DNA of 24,653 nt. Source: an uncultured Actinomyces sp. Its GTDB lineage: Bacteria > Actinomycetota > Actinomycetes > Actinomycetales > Actinomycetaceae. The position numbers and the translations under genes are program-made. The notes below the pieces were generated by a model, which did no database searches, was not told the DNA's origin, and worked only from the letters and a program-made list of their open reading frames with translations. The stretch is from NCBI GenBank assembly GCA_938030835.1, contig CALHID010000337.1:1-24653 (forward strand), given 5' to 3'. Positions 15,122-22,606 of the stretch are shown here, piece after piece. Each line of letters begins with the position of its first letter. Position 1 is the first letter of the stretch.

Positions 15122-16117
15122 ATGAGCATTCTTGTTACGGGAGGCGCCGGCTACATCGGCGCACACGTTGTTCGTCTTCTGCTGGAACGTGGCGAAAAGG
15201 TTGTTGTTATTGACAATCTGACCACCGGCGCAGCCAATCGAATTGGCGATGCGACACTTATCGAAGTGGATGTCGCACGCGATGAGGCTCTGCCCATCTT
15301 GACCCAGGCAATGATCGATGAAGATGTCACTGGCGTTATTCATTTTGCTGCTCAGAAGCAGGTCGGCGAATCTGTTGAGCGTCCTGCTTGGTACTACCGT
15401 CAAAATATCGGTGGTTTGGCGAATGTTCTGCTGGCAATGGAGGAAGCCGGCGTGAAGAACATGATTTTCTCTTCCTCTGCGGCCGTTTATGGGATGCCGC
15501 CGGTTCCCGTGATCCCCGAGGATATTGAGAAGAAGCCCATTAATCCTTACGGTGAGACCAAGCTGATCGGCGAATGGATGATGGCCGATGCTGAACGCGC
15601 ATGGGGCCTCAACTGGATCGGACTGCGCTACTTCAACGTTGCCGGCGCTGGATGGAATGATCTCGCCGATCCCGCATGCCTCAACTTGGTTCCTATGGTC
15701 CTTGACCGTTTGGCTCGCGGTGAGCACCCGAAGATCTTCGGAACGGATTACCCGACCGATGACGGAACCTGCATCCGCGACTACATTCACGTCAAGGACC
15801 TGGCCGATGCTCACATTTTTGCTCTGGATGCCCTGACACGCGGTGTTCCTGCGCATCGTCAATTCAATGTGGGTACCGGTCTGGGCACCTCGGTCCGCGA
15901 GATCATCGACGGGCTTCGCGCGGTTTCCGGCTGGGATTTCCCGGTTGACGAACTTGACCGTCGCGCAGGTGACCCGCCCATGCTCATCGGCGATCCGCAG
16001 TCGATTGCTGTGGATTTGGGCTGGAAGGCTAACTACGGTGTCGCTGAGATTCTGCAGTCTGCATGGGATGCCTGGCAGGCCGGGCCTCGCGCAATCGAGG
16101 TCCCCTCTCAGTCCTGA
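15122..16117 (+). CDS. galE: UDP-glucose 4-epimerase
   Basis: A 331-residue short-chain dehydrogenase-type epimerase interconverting UDP-glucose and UDP-galactose with bound NAD. The Rossmann motif is MSILVTGGAGYIGAHVVRLL. VIDNLTTGAANRI binds the adenosine ribose, VIHFAAQKQVGESV is conserved, FSSSAAVYG provides the catalytic Ser and NPYGETK gives Y143 and K147 (the YxxxK pair). GLRYFNVAGAG and RDYIHVKDLADAH are strong GalE signatures. UDP-galactose is the substrate for the Glf encoded at the right end, so this enzyme probably feeds envelope galactan. The next gene begins 3 bp after its stop. Confidence 0.95.
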   Translation: MSILVTGGAGYIGAHVVRLLLERGEKVVVIDNLTTGAANRIGDATLIEVDVARDEALPILTQAMIDEDVTGVIHFAAQKQVGESVERPAWYYRQNIGGLANVLLAMEEAGVKNMIFSSSAAVYGMPPVPVIPEDIEKKPINPYGETKLIGEWMMADAERAWGLNWIGLRYFNVAGAGWNDLADPACLNLVPMVLDRLARGEHPKIFGTDYPTDDGTCIRDYIHVKDLADAHIFALDALTRGVPAHRQFNVGTGLGTSVREIIDGLRAVSGWDFPVDELDRRAGDPPMLIGDPQSIAVDLGWKANYGVAEILQSAWDAWQAGPRAIEVPSQS

Positions 16118-16120
16118 GCT

Positions 16121-17791
16121 ATGACAGACGCCGAACCTAAGGCCTCGCCTGCTCGACCGTGGAATTCTTCGACTGTATCCATCAGTGATTTAGATTCTCT
16201 TGAGCAGGCCATGGCGTGGCGTCGTCTTGGCCCGCAGGCAGCACTGCACGGTTTCGTCATGATGCTGCGAATGGCCCTGCTGAGTGCTGATTACGTCTAT
16301 ATCGACCGTAATCAGCTTCTAGATGGGGTCTGTTTCCTCGCTCTTGGTCCCGATGGGCTTGCCGAGGCCTTGGGGTTGCCCTCGTACCAGGATCTTCCTT
16401 TACTCGTGGGTTGTCAGCCTCCCGCGGGCACTCCCGCGGGCTTTGCCCGTCCTGAGAGCATCGAAGAACGCGCCGAGTGGGCGGATCTTCAACGCCGTCA
16501 GGTTGAGCGTGAAGGCTTTGTTTCTGCCGCACGCGCGGTCTTTGAATGTGAGATGCCTACAGCTCATTCGGTGACTGGAGGACATGCCCGCCTTGCCCTG
16601 CTACTCCAAGGGCTGAGTGAAACGCAAACCGAAGAGGGCCGGCCATACCCGGCGTACTGCTCGATACCCCGTTCTCGTCAAGATCCAGCACGCCTCATCG
16701 AAACGGGACGCGATCAGTGGGTGCGCGCGATGGAAGACATGCGTGTTCACCTCATGACGTGGCCTCGAACCCCTAGCGTTGAGGATGCTGCTTTCTGGGA
16801 GAACCACGGTCGCCTCGAGGATCTTGAAGATAGCGAAGCGATCGCAATTGCTCGCACTTTGCGAGCCTGGCTGCCGAAGTGGATTGCCAATGACGGTGGG
16901 GAAGTGACGCGCCCAGCTCGGCGCGGGGATGTTGTTTCTCTTCTGTCCCATTGGATGGAAGAAGCTCCGCCGGCAGATCTCGATGCCTCAGAAGGAGAGC
17001 TTTATCGTGATGTGCTCACAGCGCCTCAAGCGCGCTGTGCATTGCGCTGGTTTTCACTTCTTTACGAGGACGCAGCCATGCATCAGCGTCTTGCGCTCCT
17101 GGATACGGCAACTTCGCGCATGAGTTTTACGATGATCGCCGACGATGATGGTACTGATGACGCGGAAGTCCGGGCACAGCGTCAGTGGGGGATGTGCGTC
17201 CCACCGCAGAGTAGAAAGCAATACTGGCGTGCCCGCGTGCAAGAAAATACTCGATTGACGCTTGCCCGCATGGGACTGCGAGTTGCGTCAAGAACTGGCT
17301 CTGGCCGTGGGGGACTTGGGGGAAGTGCGCGCGGACTTTCCGTTAACGGGGAAATTACCGAGGCCATGGGGACTCTTTCTCCAGAACAGTACCAGCGCGT
17401 CCTGACCCACCCGATGACCGCCCAAGCTCGTGCTGCACAGCTTGAACTCAGTGCCCTTAGAAATCCCCACCCCGCCGAGGAAATCAGAGTGAAGCGAGCC
17501 TCGCGTAACGCGTGGCGTTCACTTGCGCTCTTCATTCGAGAGTTTGAAGTCGATCCGGTGGAGTGGCGTAGACGTGTCTTCAGCGGAGTGCTTCGCTGCG
17601 TCGCTGTGACCATTTTGGCCTTCTTCCTGACCGCACACGATTCAGGTTGGTTTGGCGAAGATACTCTTTGGATGAATGTCCTGTGGACCGCGATTGCCTT
17701 CCTTGCATCCTTCCCGTATTCGGATGTCCGGGAGCTCTTCAAGCTTCGTCCGTCAAGGATGATGTCTGAAATCCGATTGGCTCAGGCCTAA
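16121..17791 (+). CDS. uncharacterised protein with two C-terminal membrane helices
   Basis: I do not recognise this 556-residue protein. It has no N-terminal signal. Residues 1-390 look like a soluble, mainly helical region rich in Trp, Arg and acidic residues (MAWRRLGPQAALHGFVMMLR near the start). Residues about 392-408 are a Gly/Ser/Arg linker (GSGRGGLGGSARG). Residues about 450-485 are charged helix, then two hydrophobic segments occur near 489-507 and 517-534 (CVAVTILAFFLTAH; WTAIAFLASFPYS) with a short charged tail. A membrane-tethered cytoplasmic protein is implied. ATG 16121 has no ribosome site and is three bases after galE, so translation is probably coupled. A NUDIX gene follows. 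Context suggests an envelope role, which is inference. Confidence 0.8.
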   Translation: MTDAEPKASPARPWNSSTVSISDLDSLEQAMAWRRLGPQAALHGFVMMLRMALLSADYVYIDRNQLLDGVCFLALGPDGLAEALGLPSYQDLPLLVGCQPPAGTPAGFARPESIEERAEWADLQRRQVEREGFVSAARAVFECEMPTAHSVTGGHARLALLLQGLSETQTEEGRPYPAYCSIPRSRQDPARLIETGRDQWVRAMEDMRVHLMTWPRTPSVEDAAFWENHGRLEDLEDSEAIAIARTLRAWLPKWIANDGGEVTRPARRGDVVSLLSHWMEEAPPADLDASEGELYRDVLTAPQARCALRWFSLLYEDAAMHQRLALLDTATSRMSFTMIADDDGTDDAEVRAQRQWGMCVPPQSRKQYWRARVQENTRLTLARMGLRVASRTGSGRGGLGGSARGLSVNGEITEAMGTLSPEQYQRVLTHPMTAQARAAQLELSALRNPHPAEEIRVKRASRNAWRSLALFIREFEVDPVEWRRRVFSGVLRCVAVTILAFFLTAHDSGWFGEDTLWMNVLWTAIAFLASFPYSDVRELFKLRPSRMMSEIRLAQA

Positions 17792-17846
17792 ATCCGACGA
17801 CTCGATAACCACTCAAAACTCATCCCATCAGGCACAAGGAGACGCC

Positions 17847-18359
17847 ATGAAATGGAGCCAGGTTTGGCACGCAGAAAACTTTCCCCTGTGGGTCGAAGGT
17901 AATGATGCGACTCCGCGTATGCACCGTGTCTTTATCGGGGGAAATCGCGCCGGGGCTGTTGCGATTGCTCGAAACCAGAACGGTGATTTTGCCCTGGTCC
18001 GTCAGCAACGTCTTGCCATCGAGCGTGAACTCTGGGAATTCCCGCGAGGGATGAGCGAGGATTCGGATGCGGATGGGGTAGCGACTGGCCTTCGTGAACT
18101 CCTTGAAGAGACCGGATTTTATGGGGAAAACGGACACTCCTTGGGACAGATTTACCCCGATTCTGGCATCCTTGCCGGGCACGTCGAAGTCGTCTCCTGC
18201 ACGGTCCCACCTCAGGAGCGTCAAGCTATTGATGGAGAAGTTGATGCGCTTCAGTGGGTCAGTCTTGCTGCACTCAAAGAGCTGATTGCGGGTGGCCAGC
18301 TTCAAGACGCTATTTCTCTTGCGGCTTTTTCCATCTGGAGCCTTCGCAACAACTCCTGA
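17847..18359 (+). CDS. NUDIX hydrolase (ADP-ribose pyrophosphatase-like)
   Basis: A 170-residue cytoplasmic pyrophosphohydrolase of nucleoside-diphosphate-linked substrates. The catalytic half of the Nudix box is intact: RELLEETGF within residues 71-94, with the metal-binding EE pair. The first half, PRGMSEDSDADGVATGL, has Asp in place of the first Glu and one extra residue relative to GX5EX7REUXEEXGU. WEFPRG upstream of the box and GHVEVVSCTVPPQE after it are like ADP-ribose or sugar-nucleotide hydrolases. ATG 17847 has AAGGAG five bases upstream. With galE and glf nearby, a sugar-nucleotide substrate is possible, but this cannot be shown. Confidence 0.88.
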   Translation: MKWSQVWHAENFPLWVEGNDATPRMHRVFIGGNRAGAVAIARNQNGDFALVRQQRLAIERELWEFPRGMSEDSDADGVATGLRELLEETGFYGENGHSLGQIYPDSGILAGHVEVVSCTVPPQERQAIDGEVDALQWVSLAALKELIAGGQLQDAISLAAFSIWSLRNNS

Positions 18360-18445
18360 CTGTTCTTTAACCGGTGGCGCGACTTTCGACTATATGACGT
18401 GAGTTCCATAGTTGGGATCTGCACTGCGCCTCAAGGACGTCCCGA

Positions 18446-19762
18446 TTATGAGAACTGCGATGCAAGGTCGTCTTTTGTGAGTGTCCCAGCACGAAGCTTG
18501 GCGAAGAAATCCGGTGCAGTCGTATCTTCAAGCAGCACCGCGCTTCCCGCCGATGTCGCATAACCCAGAGATTCAATCGGGGGAACACCGGTCATTCCGG
18601 AGTTTTGTGCCTCACGGAATGCCAGTACCAAGCGTGCAACGTCAATAACAGATGAGTCCTGATCGACCGTGAATGCGGAAGCGCCAGCTCGTTCAACGCG
18701 CAGGGCGCTCATCGGGTTGAGCAACGTTGCAGGCTTCATCGCCTTCGAAACGGTCTTCGACACTACCTGGCGCTGGCGTTCAGCACGTCCGATGTCACCG
18801 CGTGGATCCGAATAGCGCATGCGCGCAAATGCCAGAGCAGTCTTACCGTCGGCGTCATGGCATCCGGCTTCCCAATTGAGCTCCGAGCGTTCATCCTCAA
18901 CGCTGAGATCGAAGCACAGATTCACCCCATCGACCGCATCGACAATATTGGACACCCCGCCCATTCCGATCTCTGCGTAGTGATCTACGGTAAGCCCGGT
19001 GAGGTTTTCGACTGTCTTGACCAAGAGCGCGGGGCCTCCATAAGCGTACGAGGCATTGAGCTTGTCCCAGCCATAGCCGGGGATCTCGACATAGGTATCG
19101 CGGGGGAGGGAGATATTGCTGGTCTGTCCATTGGGGGCAACGTGAACAAGCATGATCGAATCTGCGCGTTGCCCCTCGGTGTCATCGGGAACCGAGCCGT
19201 CTGCGCGTGAATCTGAGCCTGCTAATAGATACGTAGTTCCAGAAGTATTGGCACTTCCTGACAGCGCATCGATCTTCTTCAAATGAGAGTTGGCATCCAT
19301 CATCAGGAAAACCGGCCATGCCAACATCAGCAGAACACACGTGACGACGATAAGAGGCCAGCGCCTTTTCTTCCTCTGACGAGGCTTCACTGGGCTTACG
19401 CTTGCGGCTTGGCGTGCGCTGGGCTGGGCTTGAACAGGTTGGAAGTGTGGGCGTTGCGTTGATGCCTGCGCAGGAGGTCTGGAAGTCGCACCTACGGATT
19501 CTCGTGCTGGAGCTGAGGGGGCGTAGGCCGGAGGCTGGGTTCGTCGTGCACGGGGCGCAAAGGAAGGAGGCATCGCCTCTTCGTGAACGCGGGAGGGCTC
19601 AGCCGGTGTGCTCTGCCGCGTGGGAGAGTGCTGCGGGGACTCAGTGGGGACACTGCGGGGGTGATCAGCCGCCTCTTCATTCTGGGCACCAGCGTTGGCG
19701 ACCTCTGAAAGACGAGGCCGCCGACGTGAAGGATCAGGTTGGAATGAAGGCGGCTGAGTCAT
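18446..19762 (-). CDS. LytR-CpsA-Psr (LCP) family glycan ligase with long cytoplasmic N-terminus
   Basis: LCP enzymes transfer lipid-linked glycans to peptidoglycan or, in Actinomyces, to surface proteins. The 438-residue protein has about 130 Pro/Ser/Arg-rich cytoplasmic residues, one membrane helix at about 136-157 (WPLIVVTCVLLMLAWPVFL), then the extracellular LCP domain (about 175-345): YLLAGSDSRADG, ADSIMLVHVAPNG, ISLPRDTYVEIPG, DHYAEIGMGGVSNIVDAVDG and GKTALAFARMRYSDPRGD. The lipid-phosphate-binding Arg and Asp residues are present. ATG 19762 has GGAG five bases upstream and overlaps the preceding LCP stop as TGATG, so the pair is translationally coupled. Confidence 0.92.
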   Translation of the reverse strand: MTQPPSFQPDPSRRRPRLSEVANAGAQNEEAADHPRSVPTESPQHSPTRQSTPAEPSRVHEEAMPPSFAPRARRTQPPAYAPSAPARESVGATSRPPAQASTQRPHFQPVQAQPSARQAASVSPVKPRQRKKRRWPLIVVTCVLLMLAWPVFLMMDANSHLKKIDALSGSANTSGTTYLLAGSDSRADGSVPDDTEGQRADSIMLVHVAPNGQTSNISLPRDTYVEIPGYGWDKLNASYAYGGPALLVKTVENLTGLTVDHYAEIGMGGVSNIVDAVDGVNLCFDLSVEDERSELNWEAGCHDADGKTALAFARMRYSDPRGDIGRAERQRQVVSKTVSKAMKPATLLNPMSALRVERAGASAFTVDQDSSVIDVARLVLAFREAQNSGMTGVPPIESLGYATSAGSAVLLEDTTAPDFFAKLRAGTLTKDDLASQFS

Positions 19763-21027
19763 CACTTCTCCGGGGGACAGGGCTTTTGAGTCGGCGTGGC
19801 ACTTGGAGATTGTGACGCGCTTGCACTGGGCGTTGCGGAAGCAGATGCACTTTGTGATGAGGAAGGCGAGGCCGAAGGATCCTGAGCGGGAGCATTCGTC
19901 TGTCCGTCTTCACCGCTGCCATTCGTGAACTCAATTGTCGCGGGGAAGGGCTGGTCCTTGCGGATTGCTTCCCACACTTGGCTGAACTGAGGCTCCAGGT
20001 TGATGACTCGGTTTGGGTCAACCGGCGAATACTGGTTCGGTGAGGTGATGAACTGAATATTCGAACGATTGACCGAAGTGAGTGAGAGCATCAGGCCCAC
20101 GTCGGTGTTGATGTTTGACAGGTTCTGCGAAGGCTGCAGAGCTGAAAGCCCCTGCTTCGTGAAGGAGAGAAGTGAGGGAAGATCGGAAACGAAGTTCTTC
20201 GCCATCAACTCGCGCATAATTGCCGCGACAAGCTTCTGCTGGTTGGAGATACGGCCGAGGTCGGAGCCATCGCCAACGGCGTAGCGTGTGCGCGCGTAGG
20301 CAAGTGCAGTCTTACCATCGAGCTTCTGGCACCCTGCTTGAACGTGAAGGTCTGACTTGGAATCATCGATATCTTCGGGGATATCGAACCAGACCCCTCC
20401 AAGAGCATCAATCAAGCCGCGGAAACCGTGGAAGTCGACGACGACAAAGCCATCAACCTTTGTTCCGGTTAGTTGCTCAACTGTGGCTTTGGTACAGGCG
20501 ATGCCACCTGCGATATCGGTATCATTCGAACCCGTTGAGAACGCGGAGTTAAACATCCCCGTGTAGGCAGAGGATGTCGTGCCATCGGAGCGGCGGCACG
20601 AGGGAATATCGGTGATGAGATCTCGGGGGATAGAGACGACCTGGATTCGCGAGCGGTCCGCAGAAATATGCATGAACATGGTCGTATCCGAGTGGATAGA
20701 CGACAGTTCATCGGGATCGCCATTGGCGTCATCGCCTTGGTTCTGTCGTGAATCAATACCCGAAATCAAGATATTGACGGCGCGACCTTCAAAAGAGTCC
20801 GCGGGCGCTGCGGATTCGGTTGAGTTCGCATTTCCAAGGCCATTTGTGTTGATGCTGTTTGCCGAAAGCTGGCTACCAAAGCTGTGATAGACAAAAAACA
20901 CTGTCCACACCAGCAGCAGAACACAGGTGAAAGCAACCAGTGAAACCACTCGTGCCGGACCACTCTTAAAAGGGAGCGTCGCAGAGTGCAGGATCGATCG
21001 CGCATCGCGCGGTTGTGGAGTACTCAT
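19762..21027 (-). CDS. LytR-CpsA-Psr (LCP) family glycan ligase with low-complexity C-terminal tail
   Basis: A 421-residue membrane-anchored LCP protein. A membrane helix is at about 26-48 (LVAFTCVLLLVWTVFFVYHS). The extracellular LCP domain (about 75-270) includes VNILISGIDSRQNQG, SDTTMFMHISADRS, VSIPRDLITDIPSC, VDGFVVVDFHGFRGLIDALGG and GKTALAYARTRYAVGDGSDLGR. After residue 370 the chain becomes a Ser/Ala/Pro repeat region (SASASATPSASASQSPSATP), probably a wall-spanning or disordered tail in place of a folded LytR C-terminal domain. ATG 21027 is preferred over ATG 21039 because TATGAT lies seven bases before it. It is first gene of the LCP pair. Confidence 0.92.
   Translation of the reverse strand: MSTPQPRDARSILHSATLPFKSGPARVVSLVAFTCVLLLVWTVFFVYHSFGSQLSANSINTNGLGNANSTESAAPADSFEGRAVNILISGIDSRQNQGDDANGDPDELSSIHSDTTMFMHISADRSRIQVVSIPRDLITDIPSCRRSDGTTSSAYTGMFNSAFSTGSNDTDIAGGIACTKATVEQLTGTKVDGFVVVDFHGFRGLIDALGGVWFDIPEDIDDSKSDLHVQAGCQKLDGKTALAYARTRYAVGDGSDLGRISNQQKLVAAIMRELMAKNFVSDLPSLLSFTKQGLSALQPSQNLSNINTDVGLMLSLTSVNRSNIQFITSPNQYSPVDPNRVINLEPQFSQVWEAIRKDQPFPATIEFTNGSGEDGQTNAPAQDPSASPSSSQSASASATPSASASQSPSATPTQKPCPPEK
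19783..19872 (-). repeat. low-complexity Ser/Ala/Pro-coding stretch
   Basis: The 3' part of the upstream LCP gene encodes an irregular repeat of SAS, SP and SATP units. It is a coding low-complexity region, prone to length variation, and not an intergenic repeat. Boundaries are approximate. Confidence 0.6.
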
Positions 21028-21034
21028 CGCGTTT

Positions 21035-21040
21035 ATCATA
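21035..21040 (-). promoter_or_regulatory. -10 hexamer (TATGAT), leaderless start of the LCP operon
   Basis: The minus strand reads TATGAT, seven bases, then ATG 21027. No ribosome site precedes that ATG. This fits a leaderless transcript of the two-gene LCP operon. The -35 region is not recognisable. Confidence 0.5.
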
Positions 21041-21063
21041 TCGTTACTTGAGTTCTCCGCGTG

Positions 21064-21537
21064 TTATTCCGCAGTAAATTCTCCGATACCCCATTGAATG
21101 TCACCTTGGAAATTTTGATAGACGCCACCGCACGGGGTGTGTGCGCCGAACTTTGCGGTCCATTAGATTTGATCGCCGCGGTAGAACTGGATGAAAGCGC
21201 CGTCGCGCAGGGGGACTAGTCCAGATGCGGCACCAAGTACTCCGTTTTCTGCGCCCATTTCCTGCCAGCGTTGGCGGATCTGTAACTCGGGGGAGAGGGG
21301 CGCATGGTCGTTAGTAGCGGAGCGGTCCACGCTATTCGGAATATCGTTCCCGGTCGGAGTGTTTCCTGAGGCTGTTGTGGAATCAACCGAAGAGGGGGTG
21401 CTTGCAGATGGGGATGCTTCGGGTGTGGAGGTTTCAGCCTGAGTCGGGGAAGACGCCTGTGCTGATGGGGTGGCCTTTCGGCCTCGGAAGCGGGGGCGGC
21501 AAAGAGAAACTAAGTCTTCAAACGCCCTATCCGAATA
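21064..21537 (-). pseudogene. LGFP-repeat cell-wall protein remnant, interrupted by a TAA codon and lacking a start
   Basis: Reading the minus strand leftwards from 21537, one frame gives a Ser/Thr/Pro/Ala-rich linker (ATPSAQASSPTQAETSTPEA and on), then an LGFP repeat: LQIRQRWQEMGAENGVLG, VPLRDGAFIQFYRGDQI. A TAA codon (complement of 21163-21165) falls where the family has Tyr in its IYW motif. The frame resumes WTAKFGAHTPCGG, VYQNFQGDIQWGIGEFTAE and ends at TAA (21064-21066). LGFP repeats are found in secreted actinobacterial wall proteins and amidases. No ATG, GTG or TTG opens the frame before the linker, and the signal peptide or catalytic part is missing. It fills the otherwise gene-free 570 bp between the LCP operon and the glycosyltransferase. 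A sequencing error at the TAA is the main alternative. Confidence 0.72.
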
Positions 21538-21586
21538 TTATTCAGAATTTATGTGCATTACTTGGCATATACCTCACATTTGCCCG

Positions 21587-21592
21587 TAGGCT
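21587..21592 (+). promoter_or_regulatory. -10 hexamer (TAGGCT), leaderless start of the glycosyltransferase operon
   Basis: TAGGCT is followed by six bases and ATG 21599, with no ribosome site. TTGGCA at 21562-21567 could be the -35 element, at a rather long 19-bp spacing. Confidence 0.48.
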
Positions 21593-21598
21593 TATCCC

Positions 21599-22606
21599 AT
21601 GAGCAATCCAACCGTCATCGCCGTCGTCGTTGCATGGAACCGAGCACAGCTCTTGCGTGAAACCTTGGACGGCCTTGCCTCGCAGACCCGGCCATTGGAT
21701 GGAGTTGTCGTCGTTGACAATGCTTCCAGCGATGAAACTCCGCAGCTCATTGCCTCGCATCCTGCCGTCACCAATGTCGTGACGCTTCCACAAAATTACG
21801 GTGGCGCCGGTGGCTTTGCCGCGGGAATTGCTCGAGCGATGACTTTAGGCGCAGACCTCGTGTGGATCATGGATGATGACACGATCCCAACTCCTACTGC
21901 CCTTGAGGTGCTTGTGCAAACCCGCGAGGAATATCCCGGCACTCCAGCCGTTTTGGCGTGCCGAGCCGATTGGATTGACGGACGCGAACATCCGATGAAT
22001 GCACCTCGCGAACGCTTCTTGATCTCCCGCGAGCTGCGTGAACACGCGGCTGCCGTTGGAGCACGTCAGATTCGCACGGCATCATTCGTTGCGATCATGA
22101 TCGATGCGCGTGCGATTGAAGAAGAGGGACTGCCCGAAGCAGCCTACTTCTTGTGGAATGACGACTTTGAGTACACCGCACGCCTTCTTAAGGGCCGAGT
22201 AGGGCTTTACGTGGATGGTGCACGTGTCGAGCACCGAACGAAGACTTTCGGGAACTCCACTGCAGACCCCGGCCCGCGTTTCTACAACGAAGTTCGTAAC
22301 AAAGTTTGGGCGCTTGGAACTTCTTCCGGCTTTGGTCTTTTTGATCGCTGCGCTTTTGGAGCTGCCACTGCGCTTCGCTGGGCAAAGATGATTGCCGCCT
22401 CGGCCGATCGTGAAGCCGCTCTTGGATACCTACGTGAGGGACTTCGTGATGCTTGGCGTCCGCCGCTGCGCTCCAGTGAAATCCTGCATCTGACTGAGGT
22501 CGCCGATGAAGTCGCTGCTCTTGAACAAGGACACCGTTCCTGCGGCTGTGGGTGTGTCTCATCTGTCTCGGAATCGCGTGGCTGCTCAGAGGGGGAGCCT
22601 CGATGA
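21599..22606 (+). CDS. GT2-family glycosyltransferase, galactofuranosyl/rhamnosyl-transferase-like
   Basis: A 335-residue cytoplasmic GT-A fold transferase. The N-terminus VIAVVVAWNRAQLLRETLDG and VVVDNASSDETP bind the nucleotide sugar. The metal-binding triad is D92-D93-D94 in VWIMDDDTIP, and the likely catalytic pair is D188-D189 in FLWNDDFEYTARLL, followed by VEHRTKTFGN. This layout resembles GlfT and related rhamnosyl/Galf transferases. With glf nearby, UDP-Galf is the likely donor (inference). The last 25 residues are odd, Cys-rich (SCGCGCVSSVSESRGC) and unlike the rest, so a late frameshift is possible. It overlaps the next gene as ATGA. Confidence 0.85.
   Translation: MSNPTVIAVVVAWNRAQLLRETLDGLASQTRPLDGVVVVDNASSDETPQLIASHPAVTNVVTLPQNYGGAGGFAAGIARAMTLGADLVWIMDDDTIPTPTALEVLVQTREEYPGTPAVLACRADWIDGREHPMNAPRERFLISRELREHAAAVGARQIRTASFVAIMIDARAIEEEGLPEAAYFLWNDDFEYTARLLKGRVGLYVDGARVEHRTKTFGNSTADPGPRFYNEVRNKVWALGTSSGFGLFDRCAFGAATALRWAKMIAASADREAALGYLREGLRDAWRPPLRSSEILHLTEVADEVAALEQGHRSCGCGCVSSVSESRGCSEGEPR

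Noticed and set aside
15029..15862. 277-codon leftward open frame
   Set aside because: Antisense to galE and the end of the kinase gene; the sense strand has complete motifs for both.
19783..19872. Possible tandem DNA repeat
   Set aside because: It is the coding sequence of a Ser/Ala/Pro tail with irregular units; no exact tandem DNA repeat or CRISPR-like spacing is seen.
21191..21442. 83-codon rightward open frame in the LCP-GT gap
   Set aside because: Low-complexity translation without motifs; the complementary strand carries a recognisable LGFP repeat and linker, which explains the open frame.
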